A model generated the notes under the pieces. It was not told where the DNA came from, ran no database searches, and saw nothing but the letters and a program-made list of their open reading frames with translations. Both the position numbers and the translations under genes were made by a program. Shown piece by piece: positions 1 to 6,767 of a stretch of 7,847 nucleotides of DNA. Each line of letters starts with the position of its first letter. Position 1 is the first letter of the stretch. The stretch spans positions 1-7,847 of the forward strand of contig JANXSE010000303.1 of the NCBI GenBank assembly GCA_025356695.1. The letters are read 5' to 3'. Source of the stretch: Betaproteobacteria bacterium. Its GTDB lineage: Bacteria > Pseudomonadota > Gammaproteobacteria > Burkholderiales > SG8-41.

Positions 1-279
<279 letters not shown>

Positions 280-289
280 GGGGAATGTC

Positions 290-1792
290 ATGAAGCGACT
301 ATTTACTCTGCTTGCTCTCTTCGGCGCGCTCGGTTTCTGCGCAGCACCGGTGATGGCGCAGGACAAACCCGCCGAAGCCGCCAAGGCCGAGGCACCTGCC
401 GCCGCCGCACCGGCTGCTGCTGCAGCCGCGGCACCCACTGCGACGGCCACCGCAACGCCGGCACCAACGCCGAACAAGGGCGACACGGCATGGATGCTGA
501 CGTCGACCGCGCTGGTGTTGCTGATGAGCGTGCCCGCTCTGGCACTGTTCTACGGCGGACTCGTTCGCAGCAAGAACATGCTGTCAGTGCTGATGCAGGT
601 GTTCGTGACGTTCTCCCTGATCACCGTGCTGTGGTGCATCTACGGCTACAGCCTGGCATTCACCGAGGGCAACTCGATCATCGGCGGGCTCGACCGCTTG
701 TTCCTGAAGGGCACCTTCGACGCCGTCAAGGGCGAGTTCTCGATGGCCGCCACCTTCAGCAAAGGCACGCCAATGTACGAACTCGTGTTCGTGGCGTTCC
801 AGGCGACCTTCGCCGCCATCACCTGCTGCCTGATTCTGGGCTCGGTGGTCGAGCGTATGAAGTTCTCCGCCGTGCTGATCTTCATGGTGATCTGGTTCAC
901 CTTCAGCTACCTGCCGGTCGCGCACATGGTCTGGTTCTGGATGGGTCCGGATGCATACACCGCAGCGAACGTCGTTGATGAGATGAACTCCAAGGCCGGC
1001 ATGCTCTGGCAGTGGGGCGCTCTCGACTTCGCGGGCGGCACCGTGGTGCACATCAACGCCGGTGTTGCCGGTCTGGTCGGCGCCTTCGTGGTCGGCAAGC
1101 GTATCGGCTACGGCAAGGAAGCCATGTCGCCGCACAGCCTGACGATGACGATGATCGGCGCGGCCATGCTGTGGTTCGGCTGGTTCGGCTTCAACGCCGG
1201 TTCCGCACTCGAAGCCAACGGTTCGGCCTCACTCGCCTTCATGAATACCTTCTTGGCCACTGCCTGCGCAGTGCTGACCTGGATATTCGGCGAGTGGATT
1301 TTCAAAGGCAAACCGTCGATGCTGGGTGCGGCTTCCGGTGCGGTTGCGGGTCTCGTGGCGATCACGCCGGCTGCCGGTAACGTCGGCATCCCCGGTGCGT
1401 TCATCATCGGTTCCGCGGCCGGTCTGGTCTGCCTCTGGGGCGTCACCGGTCTGAAGAAGATGCTCGGTGCGGACGATGCTCTTGATGTGTTCGGCGTACA
1501 TGCCGTCGGCGGCATCATGGGTGCATTGCTGACCGGCGTGTTCAACAGCCAGGACCTCGGCGGACCGGGGCTGGTGACGGACTGGGTGACTGCCAAAGTC
1601 GGCTCGAACCCGATCATGGATCAACTGCTGATCCAGGCCAAAGCGGTCGGTGTGACGGTCATCTGGACTGCGGTGGTTGCCTTCATCGCCTTCAAGATTG
1701 CGGACATCATCGTCGGCCTGCGTGTTTCGGAAGAAGCCGAGCGCGAAGGTCTGGACCTCAACGAACACGGCGAAGCCGCCTACCACATGTAA
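290..1792 (+). CDS. amtB: Ammonium transporter AmtB
   Basis: This is an inner-membrane Amt/Rh channel, 500 aa, taking up ammonium and regulated by GlnK binding on the cytoplasmic face. Residues 1-23 form a signal peptide ending VMA. They are followed by an Ala/Pro/Thr low-complexity linker (about 26-62), then about 11 membrane segments starting near residue 69. Residues matching the E. coli AmtB pathway are visible: the Phe gate F170 and F174, the S1-site Trp215 in AHMVW, Asp246 in ALDFAGG, the twin pore histidines His254 (VVHINAG) and His404 (FGVHAVGG), and F301 in GWFGFNAGS. The C-terminal tail (VGLRVSEEAEREGLDLNEHGE) is the conserved GlnK-responsive tail. The start has a good Shine-Dalgarno AAGGGG at 278-283, overlapping the glnK stop, 6 nt before the ATG. 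The frame stays open upstream to 92, but that stretch overlaps glnK and lacks family similarity. A hairpin and terminator follow directly. Confidence 0.97.
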   Translation: MKRLFTLLALFGALGFCAAPVMAQDKPAEAAKAEAPAAAAPAAAAAAAPTATATATPAPTPNKGDTAWMLTSTALVLLMSVPALALFYGGLVRSKNMLSVLMQVFVTFSLITVLWCIYGYSLAFTEGNSIIGGLDRLFLKGTFDAVKGEFSMAATFSKGTPMYELVFVAFQATFAAITCCLILGSVVERMKFSAVLIFMVIWFTFSYLPVAHMVWFWMGPDAYTAANVVDEMNSKAGMLWQWGALDFAGGTVVHINAGVAGLVGAFVVGKRIGYGKEAMSPHSLTMTMIGAAMLWFGWFGFNAGSALEANGSASLAFMNTFLATACAVLTWIFGEWIFKGKPSMLGAASGAVAGLVAITPAAGNVGIPGAFIIGSAAGLVCLWGVTGLKKMLGADDALDVFGVHAVGGIMGALLTGVFNSQDLGGPGLVTDWVTAKVGSNPIMDQLLIQAKAVGVTVIWTAVVAFIAFKIADIIVGLRVSEEAEREGLDLNEHGEAAYHM

Positions 1793-1810
1793 AAGATGCA
1801 CATGTAGCAC

Positions 1811-1833
1811 TGTCGGGACCTCCTCCCCCGACA
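1811..1833 (+). other. 3' UTR hairpin with CCTCCTCCC loop (cuckoo-like RNA motif candidate)
   Basis: A perfect 7-bp stem TGTCGGG (1811-1817) / CCCGACA (1827-1833) encloses ACCTCCTCC. The run CCTCCTCCC spans 1819-1827. The hairpin sits between the amtB stop and the terminator hairpin, with no spacer before the terminator. The loop is complementary to Shine-Dalgarno sequences. Hairpins with CCUCCUCCC loops define the stress-related 'cuckoo'/CcsR small RNAs described in Rhodobacter and other proteobacteria. Whether this copy is processed into a 3'-derived sRNA is inference. Upstream, two copies of ACATGT (1785-1790, over the amtB stop region, and 1800-1805) could pair as a weaker 6-bp hairpin. 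Confidence 0.5.
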
Positions 1834-1861
1834 ATGGGCGCCTTCGGGCGCCCATTTTTTT
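1834..1861 (+). terminator. Rho-independent terminator after amtB
   Basis: A perfect 9-bp stem ATGGGCGCC (1834-1842) / GGCGCCCAT (1847-1855) with a stable TTCG tetraloop is followed by a run of seven T (1855-1861). It ends the glnK-amtB transcript before the gshA promoter. Confidence 0.93.
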
Positions 1862-1889
1862 CGCCCTGCTTTTGACCGCTGCGCACGGT

Positions 1890-1917
1890 CGGACAGGCCA
1901 GACGGGTTTGCTACAAT
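1890..1917 (+). promoter_or_regulatory. Sigma-70-type promoter for gshA
   Basis: The -10 hexamer TACAAT (1912-1917, 5 of 6 to consensus) lies 16 bp after CGGACA (1890-1895, 4 of 6 to the -35 consensus). It is placed between the amtB terminator and gshA, giving a short leader of about 20 nt before the gshA start. No clear operator is visible nearby. Confidence 0.6.
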
Positions 1918-1930
1918 AGCCGCCCGCATT

Positions 1931-1935
1931 GAAGG
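1931..1935 (+). promoter_or_regulatory. gshA: Ribosome binding site fixing the gshA start
   Basis: GAAGG lies 8 nt before the ATG at 1944. An in-frame TTG at 1929 overlaps this site and would itself be preceded only by pyrimidine- and C-rich sequence, so the ATG is preferred. Confidence 0.65.
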
Positions 1936-1943
1936 CAGCCCCG

Positions 1944-3254
1944 ATGACCGTCCCGCGCCTCACCACCGCATTGAGCGGCCCGCCGCTCGATCTCGAGCGC
2001 AAGATTCTCGCTGCCATGCCGGCCATCGAACACTGGTTGCGCAGCCAGTGGCAGGAACGCGAAACGCCGTTCTACGCTTCGGTCGACCTGCGCAACAGCG
2101 GTTTCAAACTCGCACCGGTGGATACCAATCTATATCCCGGCGGCTTTAACAATCTGAATCCTGAATTCCATCCGCTCTGCGTGCAAGCAGCGATGGTGGC
2201 AATCGAAAAAATCTGCCCCGACGCGCGCGGCGTGCTGCTGATTCCTGAAAACCACACGCGCAACCTGTTTTATCTGCAGAACGTCGCCGCGCTGCAAACG
2301 ATCCTGCGTCACGCCGGCATGAACGTGCGCATCGGCAGCCTGCTGCCGGAAATCACCGCGCCGACCGAGATTGCGCTGCCTGACGGCACTGCGCTCACGC
2401 TCGAACCGCTCAAGCGCAGCGGCAACCGCCTGTCGGTCGACGGTTTCGACCCCTGCGTGGTGCTGCTCAACAACGACCTTTCCGCCGGCGTGCCGGACAT
2501 CCTGCGCAACATTGAACAGACGCTGCTGCCGCCGCTGCATGCCGGCTGGTTCATGCGCCGCAAATCGAACCACTTCGCCGCCTACCGCGAGATCGCAAAC
2601 GCTTTTGCGAAAGTCATCGACATCGACCCGTGGCTGATCGATCCGTATTTCGAAAAATGCGGCAAGATCAATTTCCACGAAAGGAAAGGCGAGGAATGTC
2701 TCGAAGGTTATGTCTCGGAAATTCTCGACGACATCCGCGCCAAGTACAAGGAATACGGCATCACACACGAGCCCTTCGTCATCGTCAAAGCCGACGCCGG
2801 CACCTACGGCATGGGCATCATGACGGTGAAAGATCCGGCCGAAGTGCGCGGCCTCAACCGCAAGCAACGCAACAAGATGTCGGTGGTGAAGGAAGGCCTT
2901 GAGGTGCGCGAGGTGCTCGTGCAGGAAGGTGTGCATACTTTCGAATCGGTGAATGGCGCCGTGGCCGAACCGGTCGTTTACATGATCGACCATTTCGTCG
3001 TCGGCGGCTTCTACCGCGTGAATACCGGCCGCGGCCAGGACCAGAACCTCAATGCGCCGGGCATGCAGTTCTCGCCGCTGGCGTTCGCCGAACCGTGTTC
3101 GTCGCCGAATCCCGACGATCCCGGCTGCCCGCCGAACCGCTTTTACGCCTACGGCGTGCTGGCGCGGCTGGCGCTGGCCGCTGCCGCACTTGAGCTTGAA
3201 CAAACAGCGGAGCAACCGGCGAGCCCGCCGCAAACCGCCGCCGGCAACGCCTGA
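1944..3254 (+). CDS. gshA: Glutamate-cysteine ligase, T. ferrooxidans-type family
   Basis: This catalyses the first step of glutathione synthesis, ATP-dependent joining of glutamate gamma-carboxyl to cysteine, in the cytoplasm. The 436-aa product is recognised as the proteobacterial GshA family typified by Acidithiobacillus (TIGR02049/PF08886 type), unrelated in sequence to the E. coli GshA type. Recognisable blocks are YPGGFNNLNPEF (64-75), LLIPENHTRN (98-107), NNDLSAGVPDIL (176-187), the basic GWFMRRKSNHF (201-211), and the Gly-rich IVKADAGTYGMGIM (280-293), which resembles an ATP-binding loop. Near the end, VGGFYRVN (353-360) and the Asn-rich GQDQNLNAPG (364-373) are also typical. The last 20 or so residues (Glu/Ala/Pro-rich) look unstructured. 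The start at 1944 is chosen from the GAAGG site. gshB follows after 23 nt, so the two glutathione steps are probably co-transcribed. Assignment rests on remembered family features and the neighbouring gshB. Confidence 0.88.
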   Translation: MTVPRLTTALSGPPLDLERKILAAMPAIEHWLRSQWQERETPFYASVDLRNSGFKLAPVDTNLYPGGFNNLNPEFHPLCVQAAMVAIEKICPDARGVLLIPENHTRNLFYLQNVAALQTILRHAGMNVRIGSLLPEITAPTEIALPDGTALTLEPLKRSGNRLSVDGFDPCVVLLNNDLSAGVPDILRNIEQTLLPPLHAGWFMRRKSNHFAAYREIANAFAKVIDIDPWLIDPYFEKCGKINFHERKGEECLEGYVSEILDDIRAKYKEYGITHEPFVIVKADAGTYGMGIMTVKDPAEVRGLNRKQRNKMSVVKEGLEVREVLVQEGVHTFESVNGAVAEPVVYMIDHFVVGGFYRVNTGRGQDQNLNAPGMQFSPLAFAEPCSSPNPDDPGCPPNRFYAYGVLARLALAAAALELEQTAEQPASPPQTAAGNA

Positions 3255-3277
3255 TTCAGCGCCGCACCGTCAACCAT

Positions 3278-4225
3278 ATGCGCATCGCCTTTCTCATCGA
3301 CCCGCCCGAGTCCTTCAAGATCTACAAGGACTCGACCTACGCCATGATGCGCGAAGCCGCGCAACGCGGCCACGAGTTGCACGTCTTCCAGCAGGAACAT
3401 CTGGCCTGGCGCAACGGCACGGTCGGCGCCGCCACACAACGCCTGCATCTCACCGGCGACGACCACGCGTGGTTCCGCCTCGACGACGCACAAGCCACGC
3501 CGCTGAAAGACTTCGACGCGGTGCTGATGCGCAAGGACCCGCCGTTCGACATGGAGTACGTCTACAGCACTTATCTGCTGGAACTGGCGCAGGCCCAGGG
3601 CGCGCGCGTCTTCAACGATCCGCGCGCCATCCGCGACTGCAACGAAAAAATGACCATCGCGCGCTACCCGCAGTTCACCGCACCGACGCTGGTCACGCGC
3701 GACCTCGCGCTGATCCACGGTTTTCTCGCCGAACACGGCGACATCATCCTGAAGCCGCTCGACGGCATGGGCGGCACCTCGGTGTTCCGCGTCAACGGCA
3801 CCGACCCCAACCTCAACGTCATCATCGAAACACTGACCCATTACGGCCGCCGCACCATCATGGCGCAGCGCTACATCCCGGCAATCAGCGAGGGCGACAA
3901 GCGCGTGCTGCTGATCGGCGGCAAGCCGGTGCCTTACGCGCTGGCGCGCATTCCCAAGCCGGGCGAAACCCGCGGCAATCTCGCCGCCGGCGGCACCGGG
4001 GTGGCGCGCGCACTGTCCCCGCACGACCGCGAAATCGCAGAAACGCTGGCGCCGCAACTCCATGCGCAGGGTTTGCTGCTGGTCGGGCTCGACGTCATCG
4101 GCGATTACCTGACCGAGGTCAATGTCACCAGCCCGACCTGTTTCCAGGAAATAACAGAGCAGACCGGCTTCAACGTCGCCGGCATGATGATCGACGCGCT
4201 CGAAGGCGCGCTCGGCCGCGGCTGA
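3278..4225 (+). CDS. gshB: Glutathione synthetase
   Basis: This is the second step of glutathione synthesis: it adds glycine to gamma-glutamylcysteine using ATP. The 315-aa product matches the usual length (E. coli GshB has 316). It is an ATP-grasp enzyme: an N-terminal substrate domain begins MRIAFLIDPPESF and contains VLMRKDPPFDMEY (82-94) and FNDPRAIRDCNEK (112-124). The ATP-grasp core has ILKPLDGMGGTSVF (157-170), the phosphate-binding Gly loop. The acidic metal-binding end is GLDVIGDYLTEVNVTSPTCFQEI (in 270-292), with E280 and N282 as expected ligands. The basic glycine-rich loop RGNLAAGGTG (232-241) is also present. The start ATG at 3278 gives the expected N-terminus, but no Shine-Dalgarno sequence precedes it. 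Expression probably comes from the gshA promoter by read-through. Confidence 0.96.
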   Translation: MRIAFLIDPPESFKIYKDSTYAMMREAAQRGHELHVFQQEHLAWRNGTVGAATQRLHLTGDDHAWFRLDDAQATPLKDFDAVLMRKDPPFDMEYVYSTYLLELAQAQGARVFNDPRAIRDCNEKMTIARYPQFTAPTLVTRDLALIHGFLAEHGDIILKPLDGMGGTSVFRVNGTDPNLNVIIETLTHYGRRTIMAQRYIPAISEGDKRVLLIGGKPVPYALARIPKPGETRGNLAAGGTGVARALSPHDREIAETLAPQLHAQGLLLVGLDVIGDYLTEVNVTSPTCFQEITEQTGFNVAGMMIDALEGALGRG

Positions 4226-4241
4226 CCCGCCCTGTTCACGG

Positions 4242-4247
4242 TAGAAT
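4242..4247 (+). promoter_or_regulatory. Possible -10 element before the EIIA gene
   Basis: TAGAAT (5 of 6 to consensus) lies in the 57-nt gap between gshB and the EIIA gene, 35 nt before the start codon. No good -35 hexamer is found at 16-18 bp spacing. It may give the pts genes their own transcription in addition to read-through from gshA. Confidence 0.35.
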
Positions 4248-4282
4248 ATCCACCGGCCATATCGAAACGGGCAACAGACAGC

Positions 4283-4699
4283 ATGATCGGTATCCTCATC
4301 ATTGCGCACGGCAATCTCGGCGAAAGCCTGATTAACTGCGCCACGCACGTGCTGAACAAGGTGCCACCGCGCATCCTAGCGCTCGGCGTTTCCGCCAGGG
4401 ACGACCCGGCGCTGCTGTTGCCTCACGCCATCAGCATGGTGAAAGAACTCGACAGCGGCAGCGGCGTGCTGGTGTTGAGCGACATGTACGGCGGCTCGCC
4501 GTCGAACGTTGCTTCCAAAGTCGTCATGCCCGGCAAGGTCGAAGCCGTCTGCGGCGTCAACCTGCCGATGCTGATCCGCGTCTTAACCTATCGCGAACGC
4601 GACCTGCAGACCATCGTCACCAAAGCGGTGAGCGGCGGCTGTGAAGGCGTGATGCGCGTACCCATGTTCAAACTACACAATGCAGCGACAGGAAGCTGA
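4283..4699 (+). CDS. PTS EIIA component, mannose/fructose-sorbose type
   Basis: This is a 138-aa single-domain EIIA-Man protein that accepts phosphate from HPr-His on its own histidine. The active site is His9 in the N-terminal IIAHGNLGE, matching His10 of E. coli ManX. The second family motif SDMYGGSPSNVA (66-77) supplies Asp67, which contacts the active histidine. The length fits a stand-alone EIIA without the fused EIIB domain of E. coli EIIAB-Man. No EIIB, EIIC or EIID gene follows. Instead the reading frame overlaps ptsH by 20 nt, suggesting translational coupling. In betaproteobacteria such EIIA-HPr-EI sets are thought to serve regulation rather than sugar uptake. The upstream region has no strong Shine-Dalgarno sequence. 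The specific target is unknown. Confidence 0.93.
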   Translation: MIGILIIAHGNLGESLINCATHVLNKVPPRILALGVSARDDPALLLPHAISMVKELDSGSGVLVLSDMYGGSPSNVASKVVMPGKVEAVCGVNLPMLIRVLTYRERDLQTIVTKAVSGGCEGVMRVPMFKLHNAATGS

Positions 4700-4949
4700 A
4701 ATCATCAACAAGCTGGGCCTGCACGCGCGCGCGTCGGCCAAGCTGACCCAGCTCGCCGGCCAGTTCCAGAGCGCGATCTGGCTCACCCGCAACGGCAAGC
4801 GCGTCAACGCCAAGAGCATCATGGGCGTGATGATGCTCGCCGCCGCCAAGGGCTCAATGGTCACGATCGAAACCGAGGGCGCCGACGAAGAGGCTGCGCT
4901 CAAGGCCATCGCCGCCCTGATCGCGAATTATTTCGAGGAAGGCGAGTAG
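4680..4949 (+). CDS. ptsH: Phosphocarrier protein HPr
   Basis: This small cytoplasmic PTS protein of 89 aa moves phosphate from EI to EIIA. The active-site motif NKLGLHARASAKL places the phosphorylated histidine at residue 15, the canonical position. Ser46 lies in NAKSIMGVMML. This form resembles Gram-positive HPr and is the type recognised by HPr kinase/phosphorylase, unlike enteric HPr, which has a different sequence after Ser46. The start at 4680 lies inside the EIIA gene, overlaps it by 20 nt, and gives the normal N-terminus. No Shine-Dalgarno sequence is visible, so re-initiation or coupling with the EIIA gene is likely. The stop is followed within a few bases by the heptamer inverted repeat that separates it from ptsI. 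Confidence 0.96.
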   Translation: MQRQEAEIINKLGLHARASAKLTQLAGQFQSAIWLTRNGKRVNAKSIMGVMMLAAAKGSMVTIETEGADEEAALKAIAALIANYFEEGE

Positions 4950-4953
4950 CAGG

Positions 4954-5024
4954 GTGAGGCGTCAGGCGTGAGGGGTGAGGCGGAAAACCGCGCTACTCCT
5001 CACGCCTTACCCCTTACTCCTCAC
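4954..5024. repeat. Imperfect inverted repeat of heptamer units (GTNAGGN)x4 per arm
   Basis: The left arm 4954-4981 consists of four tandem 7-mers: GTGAGGC, GTCAGGC, GTGAGGG, GTGAGGC. The right arm, read on the - strand from 5024 to 4997, consists of GTGAGGA, GTAAGGG, GTAAGGC, GTGAGGA. The arms are each 28 bp and match at 22 of 28 positions. A GCGG-AAAA-CCGC mini-hairpin (4980-4991) caps the centre, and GCA (4949-4951) / TGC (5025-5027) extends the base past a two-base bulge. It fills almost the whole 86-nt ptsH-ptsI gap. A long RNA hairpin or cruciform is expected. Similar GTGAGG-rich intergenic repeats are, from memory, common in some betaproteobacterial genomes. Function here is unknown. 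Confidence 0.88.
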
Positions 5025-5035
5025 TGCGCCCGCAT

Positions 5036-6760
5036 ATGAGCTTCACCATGCACGGCATCCCGGTGTCCGGCGGCATCGCCATCGGACACGCCCACCTGGT
5101 ATCGCACGCCAAGCTGGAGGTCGCGCACTACGATGTGCCGCCCGAACAGATTGCCGGCGAACTGGCGCGCTTCGATGCCGCGCTGAAAACGGTGCGCGGC
5201 GAGCTTGGCGAACTGCGCACGCAGATCCCCGCCAACGCGCCGCAGGAATTCGACGCCTTCCTCAATCTGCACCTGATGATTCTCTCCGACGCGACGCTGT
5301 CATCGACGCCGCGCGAAATCATCGAGGCCGAGAAATGCAACGCCGAGTGGGCGCTCAAGGTGCAGCTGGACGCGCTGCTCGAGCAGTTCGACCAGATCGA
5401 GGACAACTACCTGCAGGAACGCAAGGCCGACGTTATCCAGGTCGTCGAGCGCCTGATGAAAGTGCTGCTCGGCCGCCCCGGTTATGCGCCGCCATCCAAC
5501 GACAACGAAAGCAACCTCATTCTCGTCGCCCATGATCTGTCGCCGGCCGACGTCATCCAGTTCAAGCAGCACCAGTTCGCCAGCTTCATCACCGACGTCG
5601 GCGGCACCACCTCGCACACCGCGATCGTTGCGCGCAGCCTTGCCATTCCGTCGATCGTCGCGCTGCATCAGGCGCGCCAGCTGATCCGCGAAAACGAACT
5701 GCTGATCGTCGACGGCACCATCGGCATGGTCATCGTCAATCCCGATCCGCAGGCGCTCGCCGAATACCGTCTGCGCCAGCACCAGTGGGACCTCGAAAAG
5801 CAGAAGTTGAAGCGCCTGCGCGGCACGCGCGCGGCCACACTCGACAACGTCGAAGTCGAGCTGCACGCCAACATCGAGCTGCCCGGCGATGTCGAGCACG
5901 TACTTGAGAGCGGCGGCACCGGCATCGGCCTCTTCCGCACGGAATTCCTCTTTCTCAACCGCGACAATCTGCCCGACGAGGACGAACAGTTCGAGGCCTA
6001 CCGCAACGTCGTGCGTGAAATGGAAGGGCTGCCGGTCACCATCCGCACCTACGATCTGGGTGCCGACAAACAGATCAACGACACGCCGACGACGTCGCAA
6101 AACCCGGCGCTCGGCCTGCGCGCCATCCGCCTTTCGCTGTCCGAGCCGCCGATGTTCCTCGCGCAGTTGCGCGCGCTGCTGCGCGCCTCGCATTACGGCA
6201 GGCTGCGTATCCTCATTCCAATGCTGATGAGCGCGTCTGAAATCACGCAAACGCTCGCCTTCATCGCACAGGCGCGGCAGCAACTCGAAGACAAATACAT
6301 CCCGTTCGACCGTGAGGTCAAAGTCGGCGGCATGATCGAAATCCCGGCCGCCGCGCTGGGGATACAGACGTTCATCAAACGCTTCGATTTTCTCTCGATC
6401 GGCACCAACGACCTGATCCAGTACACGCTGGCGATCGACCGCAGCGACGACAGCGTCTCGCATCTTTACGACCCGCTGCACCCGGCGGTCATCAACCTGA
6501 TCGCCAGTGTCATCAAGGCCTGCAACAAGGCTGAAACGCCGGTCGCGCTGTGCGGCGAAATGGCCGGCGACGTGCGCCTCACGCGCCTCTTGCTCGGCCT
6601 CGGCCTGCGCCAGTTCTCGATGCATCCGGCGAGCCTGCTCGAAGTCAAACAGCAGGTGCTGAAATCGAATATGCGCGAACTGGTGCCATTGGCCGCGCGC
6701 ATGCTGCGGGCGACGGACGCCGACAAGCTGCACGCCCTGCTGCACAAGTTAAACGCCTGA
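5036..6760 (+). CDS. ptsI: PTS enzyme I (phosphoenolpyruvate-protein phosphotransferase)
   Basis: Enzyme I autophosphorylates from phosphoenolpyruvate and passes the phosphate to HPr His15. The product is 574 aa, against 575 in E. coli. The N-terminal HPr-binding and phosphohistidine region spans about 1-225, with the active His194 in GGTTSHTAIVARSLAIPSIV. The C-terminal PEP-binding TIM barrel shows GIGLFRTEFLF (296-306, Arg301), RTYDLGADK (337-345), MIEIPAA (433-439, Glu435), SIGTNDLIQYTLAIDR (454-469) and the catalytic Cys506 in CGEMAGD. All key residues are present, so the enzyme should be active. The ATG at 5036 gives a normal N-terminus. A second in-frame ATG at 5048 (MHGIPVSGG) would also be acceptable. 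Neither has a Shine-Dalgarno sequence: the preceding bases are the pyrimidine-rich arm of the inverted repeat. It is the last recognisable PTS gene in the window. Confidence 0.97.
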   Translation: MSFTMHGIPVSGGIAIGHAHLVSHAKLEVAHYDVPPEQIAGELARFDAALKTVRGELGELRTQIPANAPQEFDAFLNLHLMILSDATLSSTPREIIEAEKCNAEWALKVQLDALLEQFDQIEDNYLQERKADVIQVVERLMKVLLGRPGYAPPSNDNESNLILVAHDLSPADVIQFKQHQFASFITDVGGTTSHTAIVARSLAIPSIVALHQARQLIRENELLIVDGTIGMVIVNPDPQALAEYRLRQHQWDLEKQKLKRLRGTRAATLDNVEVELHANIELPGDVEHVLESGGTGIGLFRTEFLFLNRDNLPDEDEQFEAYRNVVREMEGLPVTIRTYDLGADKQINDTPTTSQNPALGLRAIRLSLSEPPMFLAQLRALLRASHYGRLRILIPMLMSASEITQTLAFIAQARQQLEDKYIPFDREVKVGGMIEIPAAALGIQTFIKRFDFLSIGTNDLIQYTLAIDRSDDSVSHLYDPLHPAVINLIASVIKACNKAETPVALCGEMAGDVRLTRLLLGLGLRQFSMHPASLLEVKQQVLKSNMRELVPLAARMLRATDADKLHALLHKLNA

Positions 6761-6767
6761 GCTTTGC

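Noticed and set aside
1929..1943. TTG start for gshA
   Set aside because: The GAAGG ribosome binding site overlaps this codon and is well spaced for the ATG at 1944.
2593..2612. Small inverted repeat CGCAAA/TTTGCG inside gshA
   Set aside because: Six-base palindrome within ordinary coding sequence; expected by chance and with no T-run after it.
2130..3233. Long - strand open frame opposite gshA
   Set aside because: Shadow of a high-GC coding gene; its Arg/His-rich translation has no recognisable motif, while the + strand frame matches a known enzyme family.
3052..4335. 427-codon + strand frame spanning gshA, gshB and EIIA
   Set aside because: Arg/His/Pro-rich out-of-frame translation typical of GC-rich shadows; gshB in the other frame is unmistakable.
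4954..5024. CRISPR-like repeat array
   Set aside because: Units are contiguous 7-mers without spacers and arranged as one inverted pair, so not a CRISPR.
5300..6745. 481-codon - strand open frame opposite ptsI
   Set aside because: Antisense shadow; the + strand encodes a complete enzyme I with every catalytic residue.
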